A DNA stretch of 64,000 bases from Piezodorus guildinii (GCA_023052935.1 CM041292.1:173104900-173168899); one strand, 5' to 3'. Counted from the stretch's first letter, positions 21,885 to 34,329 are shown. Translations and numbers: made by a program. Notes: generated by a model not told the origin, from the sequence alone.

Positions 21885-22987
21885 GTAAAATTTTTAATTA
21901 TCTATTGATTTAGTCTTTGACTAGTCTCTTTAATACATTAAAATTGTTACGTATTGGGTCGGTTGGTTCCCCGATAGATTTTCTGCGGAATACCCTGATG
22001 CTACCGATTACTCAATAGTTGGTCCAGCGATTGCTATCTCTGGTGACGGTTAAGGCGGAAAATTCAAGATGAAATACATTTGAAATCCAAAATAAACTAA
22101 AATAAAAATACCGAACAGTTATGCTTTTAGATTACCATGAAAATACATTCAGTTATTCGTTCATTATGGCTTTACTTAGTTAAAAAATTTGCTTATATAT
22201 TGTAAAAAGTTTTGATGATGTACAATAGAGATATTTTTAAATTAAATCGTTGGTATTGGACGATTAGGGATATGACTAACTCTTCATACATGTTATTTTA
22301 ATTTTGACTGAACACAATTTATATCTGCATCCGGTAATAATATAAGTGGTTGCTCTTGAAAATAGTTAAATATGTAACTGATAGTAATTATTATATTTTA
22401 TAGTGACTCTTGCCAAACTAGTATGAGTGTAAATCAACACAAAATACGATATTTGCTAGAAATGCTATATATGTACAGCTAGTATTTCTGTATTTCATTT
22501 TCAGTAACTATGTAACATTGATTTATCCTAAATGAGTTTTAATGATTTTTCTATTAATTCAGATAGAATAAAACATAATATTTCCATTTCACTTGAACGG
22601 AGAAGCTGTCAGTGATAAGCACCAGGAAGCAGAAGGAAGGTAATATCCAGAAGTGACATCTTTAATTTCCCAGCTGCCGTCAGTTCTCAACACGAAAAGT
22701 CCATCTGCTTTCTGCCTCTTTACCCTGAATATATTGGAGCAGTCGGAGTCGCAGTACTTTTTAGTCTTGCCATTTTTTATTATCTATCTGCTGAAGTTCT
22801 CTGTACATTCTGGGTGCTATATTCTGTCAGTTTGGCTAAAATAATTGATTTACCTAAATTGTATAGATCTTTAAATTCGAAATAGTCTAGACCTTGCAGT
22901 TCGGCGTTTTTGATTTTCAATCAGTTATTTTCTATCATTTCCTTAATATAATGGTTTCTAACGATTCCTCTCCGTGAGTATTTTTGT
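21885..22987. other. AT-rich DNA, no feature seen
   Basis: No supported ORF, RNA gene or repeat in 1.1 kb. Confidence 0.4.
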
Positions 22988-23118
22988 GAGTTGCCACTAG
23001 TTGACTACCAGGTTTCACAAAAGGTTGTGAGAGAATCTCTTTATTATACGCTTGAAAAACTTCTCCCGGATAAGGTTGGGTCTCACAACCTTTGGTGTGG
23101 TAGACTAGTGAGCTGGTC
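22988..23118. repeat. Imperfect inverted repeat, possible MITE
   Basis: The left arm has CACTAGTTGACTACCA...CACAAAAGGTTGTGAGA and the right arm the inverted equivalents TCTCACAACCTTTGGTGTGG...TAGACTAGTG. Arms are about 37 bp around a ~50-bp loop. No target duplication was seen. Confidence 0.5.
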
Positions 23119-24145
23119 ACACAGCCACGGGCTTTTCTTTCACAGATTATATGTTAACCTCCTTATTATTACGCTTAAATTAATAATTATGAATCTTTAC
23201 CCAGTTCATTAAAAATTTTGTACCGAATGTTTGAGAATATATCAATTTTAGTTGCCTATTTAGACTATTTTCAATATAACCCAAGCGGTCAATCAAGGAA
23301 GCATTATATTAAAAAAAGACGACATCAATTTAAGCCAAGATATTTTTTACTTGTTAAATCTCGCAAAATAGAAGATCGTCGTTAAAGATGATAAGTTTTG
23401 TCTTTCAACCATGCATATTAATTAAGAATAACGAACGCAAAGATAATTTTAATGTACTTTTTTATAGTTTGGCTGTCAAGTTAGAGGCCTTTTAGTTTAA
23501 AAAAAAAGAAATGAAAAGAAGAGAAGAAAAGAGAGGAAGGTGTAAGGGCTCTAAGGAAGGCTCTATAGCCGGATCTTTATTTGAGTGAGGGCAGAGAGAA
23601 ATATAACTCGGACCATTTTCCAGCTCCTCCGGGACAGAAAAATTTTACAACAAAAAAGGGTCGGGACCATTCTTTTAATACACTCCTGTGAATCTGTTAT
23701 GACCTGGATTCTTATAATTCTAAGAGCGGAAATCCATCGGGGGGTGGGTGCAGGGGAGTAGTTTAATAAAACGGCAGCTTTCTCCTCCGAGCTGTTGTTA
23801 ATATAGCCAGCCAGTATTGTAATCGTGCTTTTAATTTTTTTTTCTAAGGTATCCATAGCGCTTCACTGCTTATGTTATCTGTAGAAATACCAAGAACTAT
23901 TAGTTTTCGTGCTAGACTTACCACACATACCCAAACAGATCTTTTCCGCTACGGTTATTTGGACTCAGGGGAATCTAAAAAGGGGATTTCCGTTGAAAGC
24001 TTGAATTACAAAATTTTCCCTAAATATACTATACTAAATAAAATAATTCTACACAAAGCTTATGGACACTTCCCAACTAGCGGTAAATTTTATAAATTAA
24101 CCTTCAGAAGAAAAAGTAATTTAGAAATGTTTTTAATATCAATTA
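23119..24145. other. Unassigned region
   Basis: Two ~100-codon ORFs (minus 23563-23856, plus 23872-24180) show no recognisable motif. The plus one runs into the following SINE and is unlikely to be a gene. Confidence 0.3.
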
Positions 24146-24155
24146 ATAATATTGA

Positions 24156-24440
24156 GGGAGTGGCGTGGTCTAGTGGGTAGAGCGCCTGGGTACGAATCGC
24201 GGCTGTGGCGGAATATTATTTGTATAGCCTGGGGTATGGAGACCCTCCTGGGGCACACCCAGCCACAATCAAGTGGGCACCGAAAAATAGGTGGAAAACC
24301 TGGCGGCTGAGCGTGATCTCGGCCGAATCACCTCATTGCACGGTCGTTGGTCTAGAAACAGGACGAATCTCTACATGTACTGAGCCCAAAACTCTTCATG
24401 GGTTGTAGTGGTACAGGTTTTTTATTTTATTTATTTTTTT
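24156..24440 (+). mobile_element. tRNA-derived SINE, family 1 (copy 3) with 10-bp target duplication
   Basis: ATAATATTGA at 24146-24155 and 24441-24450 delimits the copy. It starts GGGAGTGGCGTGGTCTAGTG (A-box) with a B-box-like TACGAATCGCGGC, the usual body and a T-rich tail. Part of the segment between the A- and B-boxes is deleted relative to the 13120 copy. Confidence 0.92.
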
Positions 24441-24540
24441 ATAATATTGAAGAGTATACTTATTATGAATGAAAGATTTGGAACTTTTCTTCTTTTTTTT
24501 GTTATATTTTTATTTATCTGTAGAATAAATAAATCCTTAA

Positions 24541-25660
24541 TAACTTTTCGAGGTATTTTATGCCTCATCTTCAGATTAACTAAAAATAAGGATGGTGACA
24601 ACGATGAAAACTTACCACCTGGTTGCTTCCTTCACTTTGGCTTCACGAGATACACTCAATATCTTAAAAACAGGATTATTTCAACGAAACGTGGGATATT
24701 AGTTTCTTGTTTAAAAACAACTCGAAATAATTCGCTGACGCTTGTAACATATGTTTTTTAACAATTAAAAACTACGCACATCAATGAAACAAAAGAACAT
24801 ACGTGATCTTGATAACAATAAATAAAAATATAATTAATTGTAAAGGGGCTTGAACAATATTCATATTGTTTAAATATATTTTTTATTTTTTCAGTTAAGC
24901 CTGGTTTGTAGTTAATTTGGAAAAAATTGAACTGTTTTTTATTTATTTCATTCTGTATTACTTATCATTTTTATCTTGGATCTATTTTGTCCTTTCCATA
25001 GAATTCATTAATTGTATTTTGTCCATTTCCTCTCTTAACTGCATCCTGAGTATCATCTATTTAATTATTTTAATTGTATATTATCATTCTATTTCTATTT
25101 TTGTAATCGTTTCCAATTTTCTGATTCCAATGTTATAAATATTTCCTTTTAATTCCAATATATATTCATTATCTGTCAATTTTTGTGCTGTGTTGATTAA
25201 GTTTTTAACTATATTTATTTGTTGACAATAAGGGTGAATAAAAAGTTAAATAATGTCCTATTACTATTTTCTTTTTTATTCCATTTTGTAGTTATTATCT
25301 TATTATCTTTGTCATAATATCTGACATAACATAACTATATATCTAATTATGCTGTTATTAGATTCTTCTAGTGTAAATTTTATATCATTATTTTGACTGC
25401 TTAATCTGTCTACTATTTCTTTTTTTTTTTTCTTTTTTTCTGTAATAATTAATAAATCATCTATATATTTTGTTAATAAAGAAGTTTTGATAACAATATT
25501 TTTTAATACTTTAGTTATTAAATTATTTGTATATATGCCACTTGAATTAATTGATAATACTCCTCCCATTGGTAAACCATCTATCTATTATCAAATATGA
25601 AAAAAACTATTATTTGTACAAATTTTGATCTCTTCTATAAATTTCCATTTTGATGGATAT
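24541..25660 (-). pseudogene. Penelope-like element: reverse transcriptase and terminal motif
   Basis: Minus-strand RT blocks: FIEEIKICTNN and DGLPMGGVLSIN...GIYTNNL near 25640-25500, and the catalytic YIDDLLIITE near 25460, then VDRLSSQNNDIKFTLEESNN. The GLPMG...Y(I/V)DD pattern is diagnostic of Penelope RT. Further on, readings such as VKNLINTAQKLTDNEYI fit the region after the RT core. A motif with CTGAAGATGAGG (24563-24574) and CCTCGAAAAG (24544-24553) follows, like Penelope terminal sequences. A GIY-YIG endonuclease was not identified. Frames are heavily broken. Confidence 0.75.
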
Positions 25661-26356
25661 GATTATGGTGGACCGGAAAAAGTGGAGGTACGTGCTGATA
25701 CAGGGATGAGGGATGGATGACTTAAAAAAACTTCTATTTACAAGAAAATCGTTTTATCTATAAATAAGAATCGTTTATTCAGAAGTAAATATATGAAAAA
25801 GTAAATATTGTATGTTTCTTAGATTAGATTATAATATTAATATTTTTTAGGATTAAGTGATAATAGATAATAGATACTTATGATTGTTTGGTCAAAATAA
25901 GCGTCAGATTTAGAAGTACGTTAAATTATTAATTTTCCTTTTAATAAATGATTGTTAATAACGGTCTCATTTTATTGCGCCTCCCAGTGGGTGCACATTT
26001 AGACAGTACAGGTTCTTTTTAGATAGATTAATTAAGAGCCGGTCGGAGAATTTACTTATTAAATAAAGGTATTGTTGATCATCACTTTAATTATTGTCTA
26101 GTGGGCAATTACCTAAAATACAACATTGCTTGCTCGGGTATCGGCTGAGTTATAAAGTTGTTCCTCTTCAGTTAAGTGAGTTGCAATTTAAAAAAAAATA
26201 AATATGGTTTTGTTGGATATCATTCATCTCCAACCAATACATTAGGAACATCTCCACGCTCCATTTTTATTTTTAATGTCTACTGAAAAAATATTACGCC
26301 ATCGTGGGTTGAACCAGGCCACCAGGCTAATCATTTCGGTGGATCACTGATGTATC
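25661..26356. other. AT-rich DNA, no feature seen
   Basis: No supported gene or repeat. It may contain eroded 5' parts of the Penelope relic. Confidence 0.35.
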
Positions 26357-26368
26357 ACATACTGTTTA

Positions 26369-26737
26369 AAGTTTGAGTAGTTGTTTAGTCATTACTCTTT
26401 CGATTGCATGACAATCATGACTCAGTACCGTACCTTCACTTAGGGATCACTTGTAGCTGGGTGGCTAGCGTAACAGCCTCCCATGCTAAAGGTCACGGGT
26501 TCAAACCCGCAGGTGGTCCTAGGATTTTTAATGGGACTAAAAAATCCTTAGTTACGCCGTCCTTCGGCGAGGACGTTAAAAGGTGGTCCCGAGCCTGTGC
26601 GGTCGTATGTCAAGGATGTACTCGTTAAAGATCCCTATCCTAATAAAACCTGGATTGGCAAAATTTAGGACTCCCACTGTAGCATCGTCCGATTAGCCTT
26701 AGTAGCATAAAGTGACGTTAAATAAATAAACAAACAA
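26369..26737 (+). mobile_element. tRNA-derived SINE, family 2, with 12-bp target duplication
   Basis: ACATACTGTTTA at 26357-26368 and 26738-26749 bounds a 369-bp element. A tRNA-like region at about 26450-26525 has an A-box (TAGCTGGGTGGCTAGCG) and a B-box (GGGTTCAAACCC). The 3' part (GGATTGGCAAAATTTAGGAC, ACTGTAGCATCGTCC) recurs at 15549-15655. The tail is TTAAATAAATAAACAAACAA. About 70-80 bp precede the tRNA-like part inside the duplication, an unusual 5' extension that may include a second, eroded unit. Confidence 0.9.
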
Positions 26738-26749
26738 ACATACTGTTTA

Positions 26750-28044
26750 GATATTCAAACCGAAAGACCCTTTCTTATTACGGAAAATGGTTTGAACGTC
26801 TTTCTCCAGGAAAAAGCAATTATATATGTGTGCAATGCATTAAACCGATCCGTCTTACATCGGAAAATACCTCAGGTGGCATCTAAATAAATTGAGATCT
26901 CAACAAGGCAATATAGTAGGAAACCAAAAAAATAGTTCTGCTTCCTGTTGATTTATCCAGCCAACAGGAATCAAGCATTTCCTCTCTCCTCGTATTGCTT
27001 AAATTTAAGAAGTAACTTCACTTCAGGAGGTTCTTCACTGTTTCTATTCTATTTTTATTTTATTTTGTTATCAGCCTAAGAAAGGATATACCAAAAGGTT
27101 TGGACATCCTAATTGTATACACGACCCTAGCTTGAATTCGAACTTGAAGCCTGAAGTCGTAGTCCTTGCCATATTCGTCCAGCAGGCATTGTTCTGCACA
27201 GGTTGCTCTGTAGCACGCTCTGATACAGCCCTGTCAACTGTAGTTCTGGAAGACGTGGGAGGAGCAACTGTAACAGGAATATCGCATCTTAACGGGAAAC
27301 ATCTTATCGGATAAGCCCATCAACCCTCTTTGTTAGTTATATTATATTGGATGTGGATTTCGAGTGATTTCTTTATTAAAAAAATTATAAAGATAACTCG
27401 TTTATTTTATTTCAATTAAGGGGTTCCCATCTAGCACCGTCCCCAATATTGTATAATAATTATTCTTGCTTTGAGTCCATTAATATAGTATTATAGGAGA
27501 GAGCCTCACTTCACTAAAATGGTATTACTTAACTCATTTTTTGCATAAATAGTTATATCATAAATAATATTAAAGTGAAACTGCGTAAAACGTTTATGGA
27601 TCAATCTATTTGAAATCGTCCAGTTTTGATTACTTTTGCCGCTCAACAATTTGTATTTTCATGATTTTTCGACCAGCTATTCTCTATGATTTCCTGAATA
27701 TCAAACCGTAAGTAAATATTTTTTCTGGCCAATACTTTTAGTGTAGCTGTTTTAAGCTATCTGCGCGGCTGAAAACGTGTTGTGAAAAGCTGTAATTTTG
27801 TAGTTATCACTTCAAAACAAATCGTTTTATTTATTGGTTTATTAAGAAGAAGAGGAAAATGATATTTGTTTTAACTCACCGTTGGGTGTCGCCCCTTTGG
27901 ATAAGGTGAAAGAGAAAGAAATATAGTCAGTTGCTGGAAAATAATAATAAAAACACTCTTTATTTTCTTGCAGCATATTGGTTAAATAAACAAATACAAT
28001 AACGAGGGACTAAAATATGAGGAACACACAAAAACAACAGAGAA
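26750..28044. other. AT-rich DNA with one short unassigned ORF
   Basis: A GC-richer 60-codon plus-strand ORF lies at 27132-27314 (GCSVARSDTALSTVVLEDVG...). It could be an exon or repeat fragment; nothing is recognised. The remainder is AT-rich. Confidence 0.3.
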
Positions 28045-28419
28045 AAAAGACAACAGCGGCATACGTTTCCATGGTGACTAAGAGTGCGTACAAGCTAAAT
28101 TTTGCTCTCCAGTTTTCTGTGATTTTATTAAGGAAATAAGACTTAAATTAATTAAAAATTCGGTCAATATAGTGCCTGAAGTCTCTCAGAAGATTGAGGA
28201 ACCGCTGCTGACCAGTCATCGAGCAGATAAGCCAAAAAAATGTTTTGATGTTTTTTATTAATTTTTTTAAGTTCAATAGGTTTAACAAACTAATTTATTA
28301 AACATATTATTTGTGTATATTTCAATCCTTTCTTTGTTTTATTGTTTTTTTTTGTTTTCTTACTATTTTATAGCTTAATATCATATATATACCGACCACG
28401 TTGACTGCCTAACCTCAAC

Positions 28420-29768
28420 ATGAATGGAACTGATCCACCCAGTCCACATTCAAAACGTAGGAAAAGAGGCAGAATGAAGTCGTTTTTTGACACTATTAAC
28501 GCCACTCATGTTACAACTAGTGAGATAATCCCTAGTTATATTGTTTTGAGTAGAAAGGATGATAATGATTTTAAAAATATATCTCCATTTTTTGTTAATA
28601 AATTTATTACCAATAGCGTAGGTAATGTTAAAAATATTAGAAAATTAAGGGATGGGAACTTGTTAGTGGAAACAAGTGACGCTAAACAATCTGAAAAATT
28701 ACAAGCAATAAAGAATTTTGGAGGCCAATTCGAGGTAGAGGTTAGTCCTCATCGCTCACTCAAATATTCAAAAGGCGTGATCAGGTGTTTTGACCTACAA
28801 TACGCCACGATAGATGAAATCAAAGATGAATTAAATGACATCGTTACTGATGTACAAAGAATAAAAATAAAGAAAAATGGCGTTGAAAAATTTACCCACA
28901 CCTATATTTTATCGTTTAAAACCCCTCAGCCCCCCACAACAATTAAAATCGGTTTTTTAACTGTGAAAATAGAGCCATTCACACCCAATCCATATCGTTG
29001 TTTTAAGTGTTTGGGTTTCTCACATCCAACAAAACATTGTAAAAAAGTCGCACGTGTGTATGCTAACTGCGTGTGGTGCCTAACTGCATCAATTGCCAAG
29101 GTAACCATAACGCTCTTGACAAAAGCTGTCCTGTTTTTATATTACAAAAAGAAATAAAAAAGATACAAACTGAGAACAAAATCTCATTTATGGAAGCTAA
29201 AAATATATTGAGGGAAAGAAACCCAAATATTTTCATAAAATCTTATGCACAAGCCACAAAATGCACTAAAAAAAGAGATATAGGAATACAGGTTAATTTC
29301 ACTTTTGCTACTCCTCCCTCTACTACAACACCCTCACCCAAAGCGCCAATTCCGATCGTCAAGACTCGCTCAACTTCGATCGGAACGGAGCCGATGCCTC
29401 CAACAACCTCCCAACCCACCCTTCTTCCTCCTTTATCCCCACCCACCTCCTCTCCTCCTTCTTCCACCCCTTCAATCCCTTCTACCTCCTCCCTTCCTTC
29501 CACGTCTTCTCTCCCACCCACTTCTGATCCCTCTCTCCTTTCCAACACCACCTCTCCTCCACCTTTCAGGACCTCGCGGCCCACCACCCCTACACCTCTC
29601 CCTACTCCACCTGAACAGCCACCTGATCGGGCTGTGGAGGCAGGCGAGTCATCAGTTCTGGACTGCTCTATGTTGATCGACGAAGACGCCGGACAAACGG
29701 ATACTGATGGTTATCAGCAACAAATAAAAAAAGGAAGGCAAAAGAAAAAGAATTTAGGTAAAAACTGA
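28420..29768 (+). pseudogene. I-type LINE ORF1 (gag-like), frameshifted
   Basis: This encodes the nucleic-acid-binding ORF1 protein that would coat the LINE RNA. The start ATG (CAACATGAATGG) opens a basic N-terminus with PHSKRRKRGR, then a PRE/C2HC-like domain (FFVNKFI...VKNIRKLRDGN). The zinc knuckle CFKCLGFSHPTKHC (C-x2-C-x4-H-x4-C) sits at residues ~192-205. Just after it the frame shifts near 29070-29090. In the next frame a second knuckle CINCQGNHNALDKSC and SFMEAKNILRER continue to a long Pro/Ser/Thr-rich linker and a Lys-rich tail ending at TGA 29768. The central knuckle usual in this family seems to have been lost at the shift. Confidence 0.88.
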
Positions 29769-29780
29769 TTTACTTTAGCA

Positions 29781-30239
29781 ATGACAATGCCTCAACTAAT
29801 CTTATCATTCTTAAATTTGCAATCATATTTTTATATTTCAATTCACGATAATCCTTCATTAACAAAAAAATTAAATAAGTTACCTTACGACTTCAAATTG
29901 TATTATTTTTTGTTGTCTCCACGAAGTAACGCTTTGAATAAATATCATATGTTTACAACATTTGGAACCACTAACCTCAATATAATTTACTTTTTGTATA
30001 CAGCATTCATCAGAGTCAAATTTCATGGTACTTCGCTCTTAAATAAGATAGTTAATTATTCAAACCAATTTCCTTTTTCATTTTCTTTTATCTTTATTTT
30101 ACTATATTTATCAATAAATCAGATATTTAAGAGTATATTATTTAATTTTCTATTTTTGTTACTAACTATAAAATTTATATGTCAAGTCCCTTTTATAATT
30201 TATAATTTATTTTCTTTTTTTTTATTATTACTAAAATGA
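29781..30239 (+). other. Inter-ORF region with an open frame overlapping ORF2 by ATGA
   Basis: Between ORF1 and ORF2, in the same frame as the end of ORF1, 152 codons are open. The frame ends at TGA 30237-30239, overlapping the ORF2 ATG (30236-30238) as ATGA. The predicted peptide is very rich in F, L, I, Y and N. This is what T-rich DNA gives by chance, so it is probably non-coding spacer. The overlap geometry is nevertheless that of termination-reinitiation sites in some LINEs. Confidence 0.4.
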
Positions 30240-33200
30240 CCACAATTCAGTGGAATTGTAATGGCTTAAAAACACATTTTAATGATTTAAAAATCATAAT
30301 TGAGGACGTAAACCCGGTCTGTATATCCCTTCAAGAGACACATTTATCTGTCAATGAAAACTTTACAATTAAAAATTTTGAACTCTATCGAAAGGACGGT
30401 ATAAACCATAAACATAATAGCCGTGGAGTTCTAATAGCTGTTCACAAATCGGTGTATTCCGAGCCAATCACAATAGACTCTCCCCTTCAGGTGGTAGCAG
30501 CCACTATCCATTTAGGTTTCACTTTTTCTCTGTGTAACATCTACCTCCCACAAGACCGCTCGATAGATGCCCAACACTTGTTAGATATATACAACCAATT
30601 ACCTCATCCTGTTTTGTTTGTTGGGGACCTTAATGGCCACAATCCCTTATGGGGTTCACGAGACACTAACTTACGGGGTAGGGTAATAGAAAATTTCATA
30701 GACCTCTCTAATTTACTCCTTTTAAACTCCGGCGAACCCACATTTCTTAGCTCAAGTTACGGGACATATTCAGCTATAGATATTTCCCTTTGTAGTTCTA
30801 GCCTTTTTAGTACAATAGACTGGACCATCCTTCCGGACCTCTATAGTAGTGACCATTATCCAATCCTTATTAAATTTACTAACTCAAACACCTCACACTG
30901 CCTAAAACCAAGGTGGATACTGGACAGAGCTGACTGGTCTCTCTTTTCTTCTCTAGTCACCCCTCCACCGACCTCTCCAAGTGAACTGACCATTGAAGAA
31001 GGGTGTGCAGCTATCACGAACACAATCATAGAAGCAGCGAAATCAGCCATACCAATGACCAGAGGAGTTCCAAAAAGACCACAGGTCCCATGGTTCAATG
31101 ATACCTGTAAGCAAGCCCTAAAAGACCGTCGGAAAGCATACAAAAGATTTCAAAGGTGTATGACGGTGGAAAATTTGGTAGAATATAAGAAACACCGCGC
31201 CATATGCAGGAAAACTTTTAACCAATGCAAAGCAGAATCATGGAGAAACTTTTTAGGATCCATAAACTCATCCACGACAGCTGCCGATGTTTGGAATAAA
31301 ATTAAAAAAATCACAAAAAACTTCTCATTTCCTCGCTATACCATATTAGTTAATGGGCAACTGTCCGATGATCCACAAAGCGTCTCGAATGAATTTGCCA
31401 CCTTTTTCTCTGAAATCTATAATCCGGTACGACAAAGTTCGAACACTGAACCTACGGTGGTGGACTTTCAAAATACTAACAATGATTCAGCTTTAGACTT
31501 TAACCACCCTTTTACCATGTGGGAACTCGAAAACATATTAAATTCCGTTAAAGGATCCTCACCCGGCCCCGACAATATTCACTATAGCATGATCAAACGT
31601 CTTCCTAACAATACATTACGTTGGCTCCTCGATTACTACAATCACATATGGTCCGTTGGAGAATTACCAAATGCCTGGCGAGATTCAACTATCATTCCCA
31701 TATTAAAAAATGGAAAAGACAAAAGATTACCAAACAGCTATCGTCCTATTTTCCTAACAAGCTGTCTTTGTAAAATCATCGAGCGAATGGTCAACAAGAG
31801 ATTAATGTGGTTTATAGAAAAGAATGGTCTAATCCAATCCTTTCAGTTAGGATTTCGCAAAGGACATTCGACAGTAGACCACTTGACTGTATTAGAAGCC
31901 GAAGTACAGTACGCTTTTGTAAACGGACAACAAGCAATCTCAGTATTCTTCGACATGATGAAGGTTTCGATAATATAAACCATATGGCCATCCTTCGCAA
32001 AATAACAATGTTGGGAATCAGTGGACAAATGTTTAATTTCATTAAACAATTCCTTAAAAATAGGACGTTTTAGGGTTCGAGTTGGCAGTGAACTATCCCA
32101 CGATTATGGACAGACCAACGGTGTCCCTCAGGGCTGCGTCCTTAGTCCAACTCTATTCTCACTCGCAATCAACGATCTGGGGCTCAACTTACCAAGAGGC
32201 GTCAAACCTCTGCTATTTGCTGACGACCTAGCGATAGTCTACCGATCAGATAATATAAACACCATACAACACAAACTACAAGATGCCATTAATAGGATTA
32301 ATAACTGGTCCACTACTATAGGTCTAAAAATGTCCATTGAGAAAACTGTTTGTCTTCACTTTACCGAAAGAGAAATACTCCACCTTCACCTGACTTACTT
32401 TTAGGCAATTCATTAATACCCTACACACCACACCACAAATTCTTAGGCCTCATATTTGATCAAAAATTGAATTGGGAACCACATATTTCGGCATTAAAGA
32501 CAGCTGCTACCAAAAAACTAAACATTCTTCGCTTCCTTAGTGGCACATCTTGGGGTTCCGATAGGTACACAATGTTAAAACTATACGGGGTTTTGGTTCG
32601 TGCTAAATTGGAACACGGTTCTTTTATTTTTGACTCTGCCGTCGCCGAACCCTAGCTAAGCTGGACACAGTTCATCACACCGGAATTCGAATGGCAACCG
32701 GCGCGTACAGAACCAGTCCCACCCTTAGTCTATGTTCGGAAGCAGGCTTACCTCCACTATCATTCAGAAGACAAAAACTTGCAATAAGTTACATTTCTAA
32801 ATTACTTCCACAAACCAAACATCCCTCTCACAAATATATTTTTAAATCTAAATTCTCGACGGTTTTCCACCTAAAACCAAATTCAACCCTACCTTTGGCA
32901 GAAAGATTCACTAACGTTATCTCATCACTCAAAGCTATTCCACTAGTAAAATCCGAAATTCAAACACCACCTTGGACTCTACCATCACCTAAAATTATTC
33001 TAAATCTTTCTAATATTCAAAAAAATAACACCACTCCTTCTGAGTATAAGATAAAGTTATCTCGACTTCTTGAAAACATTCCTAACCATTTCCTAATCTA
33101 CACCGATGGTTCCAAGTCTGAAAATTCAACAGCCTCATCTTTTGTAACCAGTAATGCAACTTACAAATTTAAATTACATAGGTTATGTTCCATTTATACC

Positions 33201-33899
33201 GCCGAACTTTACGCAATAGCATCAGCACTCCAATTCTGTATACCTTTATCCCATAAATCTATTGTCATATTATCAGATTCTCTAAGCTCCCTATAAGCTT
33301 TAAAAGTTATGTATCCAGAACATCCAATCATTATCCGAATTCAGTCCTATCTTTCGACACTGGTAGACCAGGGGAAGTCCGTCAACTTCATATGGATCCC
33401 GAGCCACATTGGCATTGTCGGCAACGAGCTCGCGGATCGGGCAGCGAAGGAAGCACTAACGCTCCCAGGTCGAGGTATTGCCGTCCTCACTCCATCGGAA
33501 CTAAGTCGACCTCTGAAAATGGAAGTATGGGATAATTGGCAGGTTATGTGGGACGAAAGCCCCCCTAGCAAACTTAAGCAAATCAAGGGAACAGTAAAGC
33601 CGTGGTCCACATCCTGCCGGCGTAGCCGTAGGGAGGAGGTAGCCTTGGCTCGTATAAGAATTGGTCACACTGCACTAACCCATTCATACCTCATAAAAAA
33701 ACAGCCACCGCCAAAATGTACCTACTGCAGCTCCACCCTTACCATAAAGCACATCTTTGAGGATTGTACTCATTATAAAGACATTATCATCAGAATGGGT
33801 ATGACTCCTAACTTGAGCAGTATTTTGAAAGACAACGAAGCTTCAATAGCAATGGTTATCAATTTTTTAAAAGCACAACATCTCCTATCTCAACTATAA
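30236..33899 (+). pseudogene. I-type LINE ORF2: AP endonuclease, reverse transcriptase, RNase H
   Basis: Residues 1-215 are an AP endonuclease (WNCNGL at 6-11, QETHL with Glu34, GDLNGHNPLWG with Asp131 and Asn133, SDHYPI at 205-210). The RT begins with SSPGPDNIHYSMIK and NSYRPIFLTSCLCKIIERM. Its motif A is hit by a frameshift at about 31960. GVPQGCVLSPTLFSLAI and the catalytic FADDLAIV survive at about 32120-32240. Further shifts lie near 32065, 32375 and 32650. RNase H follows with YTDGSK, YTAELYAIA and LSDSLSSL, then an in-frame TAA at 33294-33296, then WIPSHIGIVGNELADRAAKE. The C-terminal zinc-binding tail (CTYC...H..C) ends at 33899. All catalytic signatures are recognisable, so decay is recent. 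Confidence 0.92.
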
Positions 33900-34127
33900 A
33901 ATTTATGTGTCATTTTATTCCTCATTTCCTTTGTAAAATTAAACTTTCTATCTGTATAACATTATTCTATTTTTATTCATATTAGTCATTATTATTAGTA
34001 CTTTTCATCTTGTTATTTTATTTAAGTTAAAATAGAACTCCTCTTTCCATTTAAGTGAATTTTTAGGCGTTTATGACCTCGAAGTTTTACGCCTTTAAGC
34101 ATAAACAAACAAACAAAAGACAACAGC

Positions 34128-34329
34128 TGGCGAGAGTTTACAAAGGATTTTCCACTGAAAAATAAAATAATCTTTCTACAATACTAAAATACAGAAAATT
34201 AAATTAGAAATAAAAATCAGCTTAACGTATATATAAAAATAACTGAAATAGAAATATGTTTGAAGCAGTGACAAATCCATTTCACATAACCTCTTTGCTC
34301 CCGCCAGCTGTGCCTTTGTGACCATACTC
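34128..34329. other. Short AT-rich spacer
   Basis: Nothing recognised. Confidence 0.4.

Larger units (their letters stand above)
28058..34114 (+). mobile_element. Near full-length I-type LINE with perfect 13-bp target duplication
   Basis: AAAAGACAACAGC at 28045-28057 and 34115-34127 brackets a ~6.06-kb element. It has a 5' UTR (28058-28419), ORF1 (28420-29768), an inter-ORF region, ORF2 (30236-33899) with endonuclease, RT and RNase H, and a 3' UTR. The UTR ends in a small hairpin (AGGCGT...ACGCCT, 34064-34095) and an ATAAACAAACAAAC tail. RNase H after RT, and ORF spacing of several hundred bases, fit the I superfamily. The perfect duplication argues for recent insertion, but ORF1 and ORF2 both carry lesions, so the copy is not autonomous now. 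Confidence 0.93.

Noticed and set aside
24917..25138. Hydrophobic plus-strand ORFs in AT-rich DNA (also 208-402, 44114-44299, 30.0 kb)
   Set aside because: F/L/I/Y/N-rich peptides are the expected translation of T-rich sequence, and the frame at 24917 is antisense to the Penelope relic.
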